NCBI RefSeq assembly: GCF_023277745.1 | Contig: NZ_CP086322.1 | Location: 2,914,001 to 2,978,000, forward strand | Length of the DNA: 64,000 nt | DNA from: Streptomyces halobius | Lineage (GTDB): Bacteria > Actinomycetota > Actinomycetes > Streptomycetales > Streptomycetaceae | Reading direction: 5' to 3' | Shown here: in pieces, positions 55,201-64,000 of the stretch | How positions within the stretch are numbered: the stretch's first letter is position 1 | Layout: each line of letters opens with the position of its first letter | Made by a program: the position numbers and the translations under genes | The notes under the pieces: generated by a model | Told to the model about the DNA's origin: nothing | Databases searched by the model: none | Seen by the model: the letters and a program-made list of their open reading frames with translations, nothing else

Positions 55201-57764
55201 TCCTTCCAGATGCCGGTGACGCCCGGAACCCGTGCCTGGCCGCCCAGTTGGCCTTCGGTGCCGACCTCACGGGCGACCCGCGTCACCTGCTCCGCGAACA
55301 GCGAGAGCTGGTCGACCATGGTGTTCACGGTCGTGACGAGTTCGAGGATCTCGCCCTTCGCGTCGACGGTGATCTTCTTGGACAGATCACCGCGGGCGAC
55401 CGCCGTCGTCACCTCGCCGATGTTGCGCACCTGCGACGTCAGGTTGTTCGCCATGAAGTTGACGGACTGGGTGAGGTCCTTCCAGGTACCGCTGACGCCC
55501 TGCACCTCGGCCTGGCCGCCCAGGATGCCCTCGGTGCCCACCTCGCGGGCGACCCGGGTGACCTGCTCCGCGAACGAGGAGAGCTGGTCGACCATCGTGT
55601 TCAGGGTGTTCTTCAGCTCCAGGATCTCGCCCCGGGCGTCCACATCGATCTTCTGGGACAGATCGCCGCGCGCCACCGCCGTGGCGACCTGCGCGATGTT
55701 ACGGACCTGAGCCGTCAGGTTGCCGGCCATGCCGTTCACCGAGTCGGTCAGATCGCGCCACACGCCCGCGACGCCCGGCACCTGCGCCTGGCCGCCCAGC
55801 CGCCCGTCCGTACCGACCTCCCGGGCGACCCGGGTGACCTGCTCGGCGAAGGCGGAGAGCTGGTCGACCATCGTGTTGATGGTGTTCTTCAGCTCCAGGA
55901 TCTCGCCGCGCGCGTCCACGTCGATCTTCTGGGACAGATCACCGCGCGCGACCGCCGTCGTCACCTGCGCGATCTGCCGCACCTGCGACGTCAGGTTCCC
56001 CGCCATGAAGTTGACGGAGTCGGTCAGTTCCTTCCAGGTGCCGCTGACGCCGTCCACCCGGGCCTGCCCGCCCAGCCGGCCTTCCGTGCCCACGTCCCTG
56101 GCCATACGGGTGACCTGGTCCGCGAACGACGACAGCTGATCCACCATGGTGTTCACGGTGTTCTTCAGCTGGAGCATCTCACCGGAGACGTCGACGGTGA
56201 CCTTCTGCGACAGATCACCGTTGGCGACCGCCGTCGTCACCTGCGCGATATTGCGGACCTGCCCGGTCAGGTTGCGGAACGCGGTGTTCACGGAGTCCGT
56301 GAGGTCCTTCCACGTCCCCGCCGCGCCCGGCACCGCCGCCTGGCCGCCCAGTTCACCCTCGACGCCGATCTCCCGCGCCACACGCGTCACTTCGGCACCG
56401 AACGACGACAGCTGATCCACCATCGTGTTGACGGTGTTCTTCAACTCCAGCATCTCACCGGCCACATCGACGGTGACCTTCTGCGACAGATCACCGTTGG
56501 CAACCGCCGTCGTCACCTGCGCGATGTCCCGCACCTGCCCGGTCAGGTTCCGGAAGGCGTTGTTCACCGAGTCGGTGAGGTCCTTCCACGTCCCGGCCGC
56601 GCCCGGCACCTGCGCCTGCCCGCCGAGCTGTCCCTCGGCGCCGACCTCGTTCGCCACCCGTGTCACTTCGTCCGCGAAGGTGCGCAGCGTCTCGGTCATG
56701 GTGTTGATCGTGTCGGCGAGCTGCGCGACCTCGCCGCGCGCGCTGACCGTGACCTTCTGCGACAGATCGCCGTTCGCGACGGCGGTCGTGACCTGGGCGA
56801 TCCCGCGCACCTGCGCGGTGAGGTTGCCGGCCATGAGATTGACCGAATCCGTCAGGTCCTTCCAGACGCCCGCGACGCCGGGGACCTGTGCCTGCCCGCC
56901 GAGCTCGCCCTCCGTACCGACCTCACGGGCGACCCGGGTCACCTCGGACGCGAACGAGGAGAGCTGGTCCACCATCGTGTTGACGGTGTTCTTCAGCTCC
57001 AGCATCTCGCCCGCGACATGAACCGTCACCTTCCGTGACAGATCACCCTTCGCGACCGCGGTGGTGACGAGAGCGATGTCACGGACCTGCGCGGTGAGCC
57101 GGGAGGCCATGGTGTTGACGGATTCCGTGAGGTCCTTCCAGGACCCGGACATCCCGCGCACCCGCGCCTGCCCGCCGAGCTTGCCCTCCGTACCGACCTC
57201 ACTGGCCACTCTCGTGACCTCGTCGGTGAACGCGGACAGCTGGTCGACCAGGCCGTTGACCGTACGGCCGACCTTCAGGAACTCGCCCCGCAGCGGATGC
57301 TCCGACGAGCTGTCCGAACTGCGCGACCGCAGATCCATCCGCTGTTCCAGGTCACCCTCGGACACCGCCGAGAGCACCCGTCCGACCTCGGAGACCGGCC
57401 GTACGAGGTCGTCCACCAGGGCGTTCGAGGCGTCGATGGCCGCGGCCCAGGAGCCCTCGGCGGCACCGACCTCCAGCCGCTCCGTGAGCTTTCCCTCACG
57501 TCCGACGACCCGGCGCACCCGGGCCAGCTCGCCCGTGAGATGCAGATTACGGTCCGCGACCTCGTTGAAGACCGCGGCGATCTCCGACATGACGCCGTCG
57601 CCGGACACCGTCAGCCGTTTGCGGAAGTTCCCGTCCCGCATGGCGACCAGAGCTACCAACAGCCGATTCAGCGCAGCCGTATCCACCTCGGTCGTCCCAT
57701 TGCTCCGGGATCGTCCGCCTTTCGCGCGCGTACTTGCGCCCCGCGCCGCTGCGCCAGACTCCAC
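52239..57764 (-). CDS. osaA: OsaA, soluble hybrid histidine kinase with multiple HAMP repeats
   Basis: An 1,841-residue hybrid kinase without membrane segments. It begins with two divergent HAMP-like units and continues with ten near-identical tandem HAMP units of 92 residues (DNA period 276 bp), each with a WKDLT-SVN and GDLS-K-V pattern. Then come a GAF domain (about 1130-1275), a long coiled coil (about 1280-1355), HisKA with His1366 ([10 protein letters not shown]), HATPase ([23 protein letters not shown]), a Pro/Ala-rich linker and a receiver with Asp1771 ([11 protein letters not shown]). Poly-HAMP cytoplasmic kinases of this layout resemble the fungal group III osmosensors. OsaA of S. 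coelicolor is involved in osmoadaptation; assignment here is by context. GTG 57764 follows GGGAGGGAC. Confidence 0.92.
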   Translation of the reverse strand: MESGAAARGASTRAKGGRSRSNGTTEVDTAALNRLLVALVAMRDGNFRKRLTVSGDGVMSEIAAVFNEVADRNLHLTGELARVRRVVGREGKLTERLEVGAAEGSWAAAIDASNALVDDLVRPVSEVGRVLSAVSEGDLEQRMDLRSRSSDSSSEHPLRGEFLKVGRTVNGLVDQLSAFTDEVTRVASEVGTEGKLGGQARVRGMSGSWKDLTESVNTMASRLTAQVRDIALVTTAVAKGDLSRKVTVHVAGEMLELKNTVNTMVDQLSSFASEVTRVAREVGTEGELGGQAQVPGVAGVWKDLTDSVNLMAGNLTAQVRGIAQVTTAVANGDLSQKVTVSARGEVAQLADTINTMTETLRTFADEVTRVANEVGAEGQLGGQAQVPGAAGTWKDLTDSVNNAFRNLTGQVRDIAQVTTAVANGDLSQKVTVDVAGEMLELKNTVNTMVDQLSSFGAEVTRVAREIGVEGELGGQAAVPGAAGTWKDLTDSVNTAFRNLTGQVRNIAQVTTAVANGDLSQKVTVDVSGEMLQLKNTVNTMVDQLSSFADQVTRMARDVGTEGRLGGQARVDGVSGTWKELTDSVNFMAGNLTSQVRQIAQVTTAVARGDLSQKIDVDARGEILELKNTINTMVDQLSAFAEQVTRVAREVGTDGRLGGQAQVPGVAGVWRDLTDSVNGMAGNLTAQVRNIAQVATAVARGDLSQKIDVDARGEILELKNTLNTMVDQLSSFAEQVTRVAREVGTEGILGGQAEVQGVSGTWKDLTQSVNFMANNLTSQVRNIGEVTTAVARGDLSKKITVDAKGEILELVTTVNTMVDQLSLFAEQVTRVAREVGTEGQLGGQARVPGVTGIWKDLSDNVNLMANNLTIQVRNISQVSAAVANGDLTKKVTVEARGEVAQLADTVNTMVTTLSSFADEVTRVAREVGTDGILGGQARVPGVAGTWKDLTESVNSMANNLTGQVRNIAMVTTAIAKGDLTKKIDIDARGEILALKTTINTMVDQLSSFAEQVTRVAREVGTEGQLGGQAQVRGVAGTWKDLTESVNEMAGNLTRQVRAIAAVAAAVTLGDHNVRIDVDAAGEILELQDNVNTMISTLRETTLANEEQDWLKGNLARISGLMQGRRDLKDVATLIMSELSPAVSAQHGAFFLAAQPEAREIGADGAEAGAYELRLTGSYGYSMGGMPTTFKPGETLIGTAAEEGRTILVENVPSGYLKIASGLGEAPPANVIVLPLLFEDKVLGVIELASFQPFTQIQKDFLSQIAEMIATSVNTISVNTKTEVLLKQSQELTEQLKERSAELESRQRALELSNSELEEKAEQLRAQNRDIEVKNTEIEEARQVLEERAEQLAVSMRYKSEFLANMSHELRTPLNSLLILAKLLADNAEGNLSPKQVEFAETIHGAGSDLLQLINDILDLSKVEAGKMDVSPTRIALVQLVDYVEATFRPLTAEKGLDFSVRVSPELPATLHTDEQRLLQVLRNLLSNAVKFTDSGAVELVIRPAGADVPPAIREQLLEHGSLRDPDADMIAFSVTDTGIGIASSKMRVIFEAFKQADGTTSRKYGGTGLGLSISREIARLLGGEIHAASEPSRGSTFTLYLPHNPGGLPPQGYPQLVAGGLAMDAEAREIEVGRQDGTEEAQGAEQGASGSLNRPRRRGSSGAGRRFALPGGQSLPAPPRQALQPSAAPSQPADRQPAEEPWLGNGQDLVDPAFEGGFHGEKVLIVDDDIRNVFALTSVLEQHGLSVLYAENGREGIEVLEQHDDIVLVLMDIMMPEMDGYATTAAIRRMPQFAGLPIIALTAKAMKGDREKSIDSGASDYVTKPVDTDHLLSVMEHWMRTR
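54480..57240 (-). repeat. ten tandem 276-bp repeats encoding HAMP units
   Basis: The sequence GTCCTTCCA recurs every 276 bp from about 54,647 to 57,131. Ten units give a 92-residue HAMP each. High similarity makes the array prone to copy-number change. Confidence 0.9.
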
Positions 57765-58174
57765 CGTGTCCCTCCCGCAGGGTCGACCGTTCTACCCGGG
57801 CTTTCTCTTGGTACCTGCCCAGTGTTTCACCCCGCCCCACTGACGCGGCAAGGAGTCGGAACCGTAACCACACCGTCGGCGATCCGTTGACGCGACGGGC
57901 CGGGGCCGCCGTCCGCCGCCCTTGCGGCGCGGCGGGAACCCCGACAGGGGGAGCGGTCGGCACGCCTCGGCGGCATCCGCAGCCGGGTGTGGCGTCGGCC
58001 ACAGTTCCCGGCGGCCGGGCACGTTCCGCACAAGGGACGAGATGGCCGCCGGAAGTACCTCTGGTCCCGGAAAGCACGCCTTCGTTCCCGCAGCTCGGGC
58101 CGACCGTCTAGCCTGGCATGCGCATCGATGCCTTGAGAAACGGGCACAGGACCCTGGGGAGCGACGAAAAACCA
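57765..58174. promoter_or_regulatory. divergent osaA / osaC control region
   Basis: This 410-bp stretch separates the osaA and osaC start codons. A TAGCCT at about 58109 could be an osaC -10. No convincing sigma-B type promoter was found by eye, though published work connects osaC to sigma-B. Confidence 0.5.
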
Positions 58175-60817
58175 ATGGGGAGTGCTGTGATCACCGCGCG
58201 GGCCGCCGCAACATTCGAGCCGGTCGGGCGCTCGGTCGCCACTGCCCGCGCATTCGTCAGGGACACTCTTCAGGGCTGGGGCCACGGTGACATCGTCGAC
58301 GACGCCGTCGTCCTGACCAGCGAACTGGTCACCAATGCCGTGGTGCACGCGGGCACCGCCGCCGACGTGCTGTGTCTGCGCACGGACAGCGGAGTACGGA
58401 TCTCGGTCGCCGACCGCTACCCCGAACGTGAGATTCCACTCCAGAATTCCGGCCAGATCTTCGCCCACCCCGACCGCGAGGGCGGCCGCGGCCTCCTCCT
58501 GTGCGGTGCCCTGGCCTCCCGATGGGGCGTCGAGTACACGGCCGCCCAAAAACACGTCTGGTTCCAGCTGGACCTCCCCGAGCGCCCGGCCGGCACCCGC
58601 GCCGCCGGTCCCGCGCTCCCGGTGGACGCCCTGCCGGTCGCCGACACCCGGGTACGCGTCGCCGTCATCCAGATCGACCGCGGCGGCTGTGTCAGCTTCT
58701 GGAACGACGACGCCCGCGACCTCTTCGCCTACGACGCCGAGCAGGTCATCGGCAAACCGCTCACCGACTTCGCCGCCTGGCCGCACACCCCCGGCACCGG
58801 CACCGGCATCGCCGAGGCCCTCCAGCTCTCCCGCTGGGAGGGCTCCTACGGGATAAGGGACGCCGACGGCCGGGTCGTCCCCGTCTACGCCTCCCACCTG
58901 CGCGTCCGCGACGCCGACGGCGAGGCGTCCACCGTCTGCCTCCTCGTCCGCGACCACGAACGTGCGATCCTGCAGAGCCCGCAGCGTGCCCCCGCCCAGG
59001 ACACCCTCACGCAGGCCGCACAGCCGGAGGGCCGCCCCGCCGACCCGTTCGAGGTCTTCATCGGCTCGCCGGCCCCCGACGACCTGGACGGCCTGCTCCA
59101 GCGCACCGTCGAGCGGGCCCGCGACATGCTCGACGGCGACGCCGCCTACCTCCTGCTCGCCACCGACGACGAGACCGAGCTGGAGGTGCGCGCCTCGACC
59201 GGCCTGCCCTCCGCCCGCCAGCGCTTCGCCCGGGTCCCCGTCGAAGCCGGCACCGGCCGCTTCGGCTCCGCCCGGATGCCCGCCGTCCACGAGGACCTCA
59301 CCGCCGTCCCCGGCGCCGTCCCACTGCTCAGCGGCACCGGCATGCGCGCGGTCGTCACCGTCCCCCTCAAGGTCGAGGGCCGACTGACCGGCTCGCTCGG
59401 CGTCGCCGCGGAGAGCCCCGGCCGCTACACCAACGAAGAGGCGCTGCGCCTCCAGTTCGCCGCCGACCGCATCGCGCTCGCCGTCGAACGCGCCCGCCTC
59501 ACCGAACTCGAAAAGCTGCGCCGCGGCTCCCTCTCCTTCCTCGTCGAGGCGTCCGACCTGCTGGCCGGCACCCTCGACCGGGACCAGACCCTCGCCCTGA
59601 TGGCGCAGATGACGGTTCCCACCCTCGCCACCTGGTGCGCCGTCTACACCGTCGCCGACCAGGCATCGGAACCGGAGCTCTCCTACGTCCTGCACGAGGA
59701 CGAGGACCGCATCGACGGCCTCAAGTCCCTCCTGATGAAGGTCGATCCGCCCGAGCCGGTGACCACCCCCGGCGCCCGCGTCTGGACCGCCCCCGCCGAC
59801 GCCGCCCACGACGCCGCCCTGCGTACCTCACTGCGCAGCCTGGGGCTGGGCCACTCCGCCCGCCCTTCCACGGGCCCCGGCGCCACGCTCGCCACCGCCT
59901 CCGCCGTCGGCGGCGAAACCGTCGTCCTGCCCCTCGTCGCGCGCAATCGCGTCATCGGCATGCTCACCCTCGGCAAGCCCGCCGAGGAACACTTCCGCCA
60001 GGAGATCCTGGAACTGGCCGAGGACCTCTCCCGCCGGGCCGCCCTCGCCCTGGACAACGCCCGCCTCTATGCCGAGCGCACAGCCATCAGCCAGTCCCTC
60101 CAGCGCAGCCTGCTGCCCCCGGAGCGACCCGAGATCCCGGGCGTCGAGGTCGAGGTCATCTACCGCGCGGCCGGCGAGGGCAACGAGGTCGGCGGCGACT
60201 TCTACGACCTCTTCCCGATCCGCGACGGCGCGTACGGCTTCGCCATCGGCGATGTCTGCGGTACGGGCCCGGAGGCGGCCGCCGTCACCGGCCTGGCCCG
60301 GCACGCCCTGCGCCTGCTCGCCCGTGAGGGCTTCGGCGGCGCCGCCGTCCTGGAGCGCCTCAACGCCGCCATCCTCGACGAAGGCGCCCGCAGCCGCTTC
60401 CTGACGCTCCTTTACGGCGAGCTGTGGCCGCAGCGCGACGGCAGCGCCGTCCTCAAGGTCGTCTGCGCCGGCCACCCGCTGCCGCTCCGCCTGCGCCAGG
60501 ACGGCACGGTCGAGCCGGCCGCCGAACCCCAGCCCCTCCTCGGCGTCATGGACGACCTGGAGCTCTACGAACAGACCGTCACCCTCGCCCCCGGCGACGT
60601 CCTGCTCTGTGTCACCGACGGCGTCACGGAACGCCGCGAGGGCACCCGCATGCTCGGCGACGACGGTCTCACCGACGTCCTCACCACGTGCACCGGTCTG
60701 ACCGCCGGCGCCGTCGCCGCCCGCGTCCTGCGCGCCGTGGAACGCTTCGCCGCCGAACCGGCCTCCGACGACATGGCCATCCTCGCCATGCGCGTCCCCG
60801 AGATCCATCCTGGCTGA
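58175..60817 (+). CDS. osaC: OsaC, RsbW-like kinase / PAS / GAF / PP2C phosphatase
   Basis: An 880-residue regulator with an amino-terminal anti-sigma-type HATPase (TSELVTNAVVHAG, ADRYPEREIPLQ, GGRGLLLC), a PAS region (INRGG-like VIQIDRGGCVSFWNDDARDLF, VIGKPLTDF), two GAF-like segments (LLLATDDETELEVRA, WCAVYTVADQASEPELSY) and a carboxy-terminal PP2C/SpoIIE phosphatase (EVGGDFYDLFPI, FAIGDVCGTGPEAAAVTG, VTDGVTERRE). In S. coelicolor the matching OsaC modulates sigma-B activity during osmotic stress. ATG 58175 (MGSAVITARA) is chosen because GGGGAG lies upstream; ATG 58118 and GTG 58187 are alternatives. Divergent from osaA. Confidence 0.92.
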   Translation: MGSAVITARAAATFEPVGRSVATARAFVRDTLQGWGHGDIVDDAVVLTSELVTNAVVHAGTAADVLCLRTDSGVRISVADRYPEREIPLQNSGQIFAHPDREGGRGLLLCGALASRWGVEYTAAQKHVWFQLDLPERPAGTRAAGPALPVDALPVADTRVRVAVIQIDRGGCVSFWNDDARDLFAYDAEQVIGKPLTDFAAWPHTPGTGTGIAEALQLSRWEGSYGIRDADGRVVPVYASHLRVRDADGEASTVCLLVRDHERAILQSPQRAPAQDTLTQAAQPEGRPADPFEVFIGSPAPDDLDGLLQRTVERARDMLDGDAAYLLLATDDETELEVRASTGLPSARQRFARVPVEAGTGRFGSARMPAVHEDLTAVPGAVPLLSGTGMRAVVTVPLKVEGRLTGSLGVAAESPGRYTNEEALRLQFAADRIALAVERARLTELEKLRRGSLSFLVEASDLLAGTLDRDQTLALMAQMTVPTLATWCAVYTVADQASEPELSYVLHEDEDRIDGLKSLLMKVDPPEPVTTPGARVWTAPADAAHDAALRTSLRSLGLGHSARPSTGPGATLATASAVGGETVVLPLVARNRVIGMLTLGKPAEEHFRQEILELAEDLSRRAALALDNARLYAERTAISQSLQRSLLPPERPEIPGVEVEVIYRAAGEGNEVGGDFYDLFPIRDGAYGFAIGDVCGTGPEAAAVTGLARHALRLLAREGFGGAAVLERLNAAILDEGARSRFLTLLYGELWPQRDGSAVLKVVCAGHPLPLRLRQDGTVEPAAEPQPLLGVMDDLELYEQTVTLAPGDVLLCVTDGVTERREGTRMLGDDGLTDVLTTCTGLTAGAVAARVLRAVERFAAEPASDDMAILAMRVPEIHPG

Positions 60818-60960
60818 CCCCCTGGAGGGCCCGTTCCGTGGACCGGATCACAGCAGTCCGGACCCGCCCCCGCCCCCATCAGTAACCTTGCACACGGCGC
60901 ACACCACTCCCGCCGAACATGCACTGGAGTCACCGCCAACGGCCGCCCACGATACGAGCC

Positions 60961-61215
60961 ATGACTCCCACCCACGCCGGCTCGCCCGGTGCCCTGCTGG
61001 CCCTCGTCAGCCAAACCGGGCCGGCCGTCACCTTCCTCGACGCCGCCACCCACAAGCGCCTCATCGTCCTGCGACTCCCCCGCAGCCCCATGAACAGCCC
61101 GGCACACCGGTCATCGACGCCGCCACCCCTCCGGCCCATCGCCACACTCGACATCGACCGCACCGATATCTCCGGCGCCCACGGCCTCGCCCGTATCCAA
61201 GCCGCCGACGCCTGA
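60961..61215 (+). pseudogene. short reading frame, possibly a beta-propeller remnant
   Basis: The 84-residue frame from ATG 60961 contains GALLALVSQTGPAVTFLDAATHKRLIVLRLP, which resembles one blade of a YncE-like beta-propeller. Neither ribosome site nor full domain is present, and codon usage is ordinary. It is the only coding-like content in the 460 bp between osaC and the tRNA gene; otherwise that stretch shows only the terminator at 61241-61270. Confidence 0.3.
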
Positions 61216-61240
61216 ATTCCCGTCACATCCCCATAACAAC

Positions 61241-61270
61241 AAAGGCCCCCGCCAGATGGCGGGGGCCTTT
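61241..61270 (-). terminator. terminator of tRNA-Thr gene
   Basis: AAAGGCCCCCGCCA (61241-61254) and TGGCGGGGGCCTTT (61257-61270) form a 14-bp stem with a two-base gap, just 3' of the tRNA on the minus strand. Confidence 0.9.
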
Positions 61271-61279
61271 ACTTACCAG

Positions 61280-61352
61280 AGCCCCAATACGGAATCGAAC
61301 CGTAGACCTTCTCCTTACCATGGAGACGCTCTGCCGACTGAGCTATTGGGGC
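61280..61352 (-). tRNA. tRNA-Thr (GGT anticodon)
   Basis: The minus strand folds as a complete 73-nt tRNA: acceptor GCCCCAA/TTGGGGC, D arm GCTC-GAGC, anticodon arm TCTCC-ATGGTAA-GGAGA with anticodon GGT (threonine, codon ACC), and T arm containing GGTTCGATTCC. CCA is not encoded, as is common in Streptomyces. Terminator 9 bp downstream. Confidence 0.95.
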
Positions 61353-61409
61353 GCAGCAACGGAATAGATCCTACCTGAACTTCGCGGCATCTTCGAACCG
61401 CCTACCGTC

Positions 61410-62087
61410 TTAAAAGGCCGGCTGCAGCAATCCCCCCAGCGCATTGCACGCACTCACCATCTTGTGCAGCTGCCGCCGCGACGCTCCCACGTCCAGGGGC
61501 AGCGCCAATGTCTCGTCAACGGCCCGTTCCGTCTCCGGCAGAAACACATCCCGCCGCAACTCCGGCATCCGGTACACCGGCGCCTGAACAGGCACCTTGC
61601 ACGCAACCCCCTTGGCCCGCAAAGCCCGTGCGAACGCGTCCCGGTCCGGCCGCCCGTTCCCCGGCACCCGCACCACGTACTGCTCATACGTGTGCCCCGC
61701 CGCCGGCTCCGGAGTACGGACCCCGCGGAGCTTGCCATCGAGGTATGTCGCCACCTCCCGGCGCCGCTCCGCCCCCTCCGGCTCCGCCCCGGGCTCCGGC
61801 TGGACCATGACCAACAGCCCGTGCCGCTTGCCGACTTCACGGATCCACCCCGCGTCCGCCCGCCGCCCGAAACGGTGTATCGCGACGACGGCGGCGGTCC
61901 TGCTGTTCACGACGTCCGACACGGCGGCCGGGTCGAGGCAGTAACTGTCCGCGTCCACATCGGCGAACACCGGTATGGCGCCCAGCCCCACCACCGCCTC
62001 TGTAACCTCCGCGTTGCCGTACGCCGGCACGACAACCTCTTCACCAGCACGCACACCAGCCGACTTGAGCGCTCCCAGAGTCCCCAT
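61410..62087 (-). CDS. DegT/DnrJ/EryC1-like protein lacking the PLP-lysine core
   Basis: A 225-residue protein related to sugar aminotransferases. The first part AGEEVVVPAYGNAEVTEAVV, GAIPVFADVDADSYCLDPAAV and TAAVVAIHRFGRRAD follows the DegT family closely, and the end (YEQYVVRVPGNGRPDRDAFA, VYRMPELRRDVFLPETERA, LPLDVGASRRQLHKMV) matches its carboxy-terminal domain. The middle 130-150 residues that hold the PLP-binding lysine (SF-x3-K) and the aspartate are missing and replaced by a short stretch with no reading interruption. It cannot be a normal PLP aminotransferase; a partner or sugar-binding role is possible. ATG 62087 follows AGGATC; a GTG 18 bases earlier is an alternative. Confidence 0.75.
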   Translation of the reverse strand: MGTLGALKSAGVRAGEEVVVPAYGNAEVTEAVVGLGAIPVFADVDADSYCLDPAAVSDVVNSRTAAVVAIHRFGRRADAGWIREVGKRHGLLVMVQPEPGAEPEGAERRREVATYLDGKLRGVRTPEPAAGHTYEQYVVRVPGNGRPDRDAFARALRAKGVACKVPVQAPVYRMPELRRDVFLPETERAVDETLALPLDVGASRRQLHKMVSACNALGGLLQPAF

Positions 62088-62155
62088 GACGCGGATCCTG
62101 ACCACGTGAGGTGAACGTCAAGTTACGCCAGCCACCCGTAAATCAGAACAAAAAA

Positions 62156-62195
62156 GCTCCGGTTCCTGAACCACAAAGGATTCAGGAACCGGAGC
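62156..62195 (-). terminator. rRNA operon terminator
   Basis: GCTCCGGTTCCTGAA (62156-62170) and TTCAGGAACCGGAGC (62181-62195) form a 15-bp stem with 10-nt loop. Six As on the plus strand just before it give a U-tract in the minus-strand transcript. Confidence 0.95.
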
Positions 62196-62203
62196 CCAAA
62201 AAT

Positions 62204-62323
62204 AGTTCGGCGGCGTCCTACTCTCCCACAGGGTCCCCCCTGCAGTACCATCGGCGCTGAAAGGCTTAGCTTCCGGGTTCGAAATGTAACCGGGCGTTTC
62301 CCTAACGCAATAACCACCGAAAC
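62204..62323 (-). rRNA. rrf: 5S ribosomal RNA
   Basis: The minus strand reads GTTTCGGTGGTTATTGCGTT at the 5' end and CCGCCGAACT at the 3' end, with the loop E/helix III sequence GAACCCGGAAGCTAAGCC. The two ends pair in helix I. Length about 120 nt. The gene lies after 23S, before the operon terminator. Confidence 0.95.
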
Positions 62324-62400
62324 ACTATGAAAATAACAACTCCAGCCGGCAACGGCGAGTTCATTACTTCAGAACCAACACAGTGGACGCGAGCAACTGA

Positions 62401-64000
<1,600 letters not shown>

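Noticed and set aside
52257..57038. Very long open frame (1,593 codons) on the plus strand opposite osaA
   Set aside because: It is the antisense shadow of the high-GC HAMP repeats: residues are Asp/Leu/Val/His/Arg-rich repeats without domains, and osaA on the other strand has full kinase motifs.
54480..57240. Regular spacing of near-identical blocks, suggesting a CRISPR-like array
   Set aside because: The unit is 276 bp, in frame, and encodes HAMP domains. There are no short repeats with unique spacers and no cas genes.
57765..58174. Sigma-B promoter for osaC or osaA
   Set aside because: A GGGTAG hexamer is present upstream of osaA on the minus strand, but no matching GTTT-type -35 at 14-16 bp could be found.

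Overview
This window is chromosomal DNA from an actinomycete, almost certainly a Streptomyces. The evidence is very high GC with G/C-rich third positions, many GTG starts, and GGAGG-type ribosome binding sites. The gene order (hflX, M1 peptidase, rshA, dapF, miaA, miaB, gluK/gluR, gluABCD, recX, recA, lhr, nei, dps, clgR, cinA, pgsA, rimO, rodZ-like, ftsK, osaB, osaA, osaC, tRNA-Thr, 5S, 23S) is the one I remember for the recA-ftsK core region of Streptomyces coelicolor. Species cannot be named from this.

Layout. 1-12.8 kb: housekeeping and stress genes, mostly on the minus strand: ribosome-splitting GTPase HflX, a secreted M1 peptidase, a RelA/SpoT homologue with a degraded synthetase half, lysine/peptidoglycan gene dapF, the i6A37/ms2 tRNA modification enzymes MiaA and MiaB, an orphan TAXI binding protein and a cold-shock protein. 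13-19.2 kb: the glutamate-sensing GluK/GluR two-component pair, divergent from the gluABCD glutamate ABC importer. A perfect hairpin between gluB and gluC probably sets binding-protein excess. 19.3-22.5 kb: an FAD monooxygenase, then a cysteine-containing leader peptide, cysteine dioxygenase and a rhodanese (sulfur catabolism). 22.6-26.8 kb: recX-recA with an SOS box, a GNAT enzyme, an AI-2E family transporter and DUF3046.

27.0-36.2 kb is the accessory part. An SDR-like reductase overlaps a 1,219-residue fusion of ketosynthase, carrier protein and PLP-dependent alpha-oxoamine synthase. Between ketosynthase and carrier protein the linkers that normally flank an acyltransferase remain, but the acyltransferase is missing. 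Convergent with it is an ImmA/IrrE-type metalloprotease, an EspR-like HTH protein and a seven-helix DUF6545/MAB_1171c-type membrane protein, with an inverted-repeat region upstream of the HTH gene. A TetR regulator, a degenerate 18-bp repeat array and a terpene-cyclase-repeat-like protein follow. My working hypothesis is an alpha-aminoketone (or derived) small-molecule pathway, possibly with its own sensing module.

36.4-48.2 kb: azlD with an amino-terminally truncated azlC, the giant helicase Lhr, the DNA glycosylase Nei, a small membrane protein, Dps with a striking AT-rich palindrome, ClgR, and the tightly overlapping rimO-pgsA-cinA set. 48.4-60.8 kb: FtsK, then the osmotic-stress system OsaB/OsaA (a soluble hybrid kinase with about ten tandem HAMP units) and divergent OsaC (kinase-PAS-GAF-PP2C). 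60.8-64 kb: tRNA-Thr(GGT), a DegT-like protein lacking its catalytic core, and the 3' part of an rRNA operon (5S and about 1.6 kb of 23S) on the minus strand.

A pattern runs across the window: short tandem duplications of 15-23 bp start at or just after stop codons (16.37, 12.48, 9.02, 36.22 and 34.25 kb) or lie between genes (41.87 kb), and small G-rich palindromic segments sit in frame inside lhr and nei.
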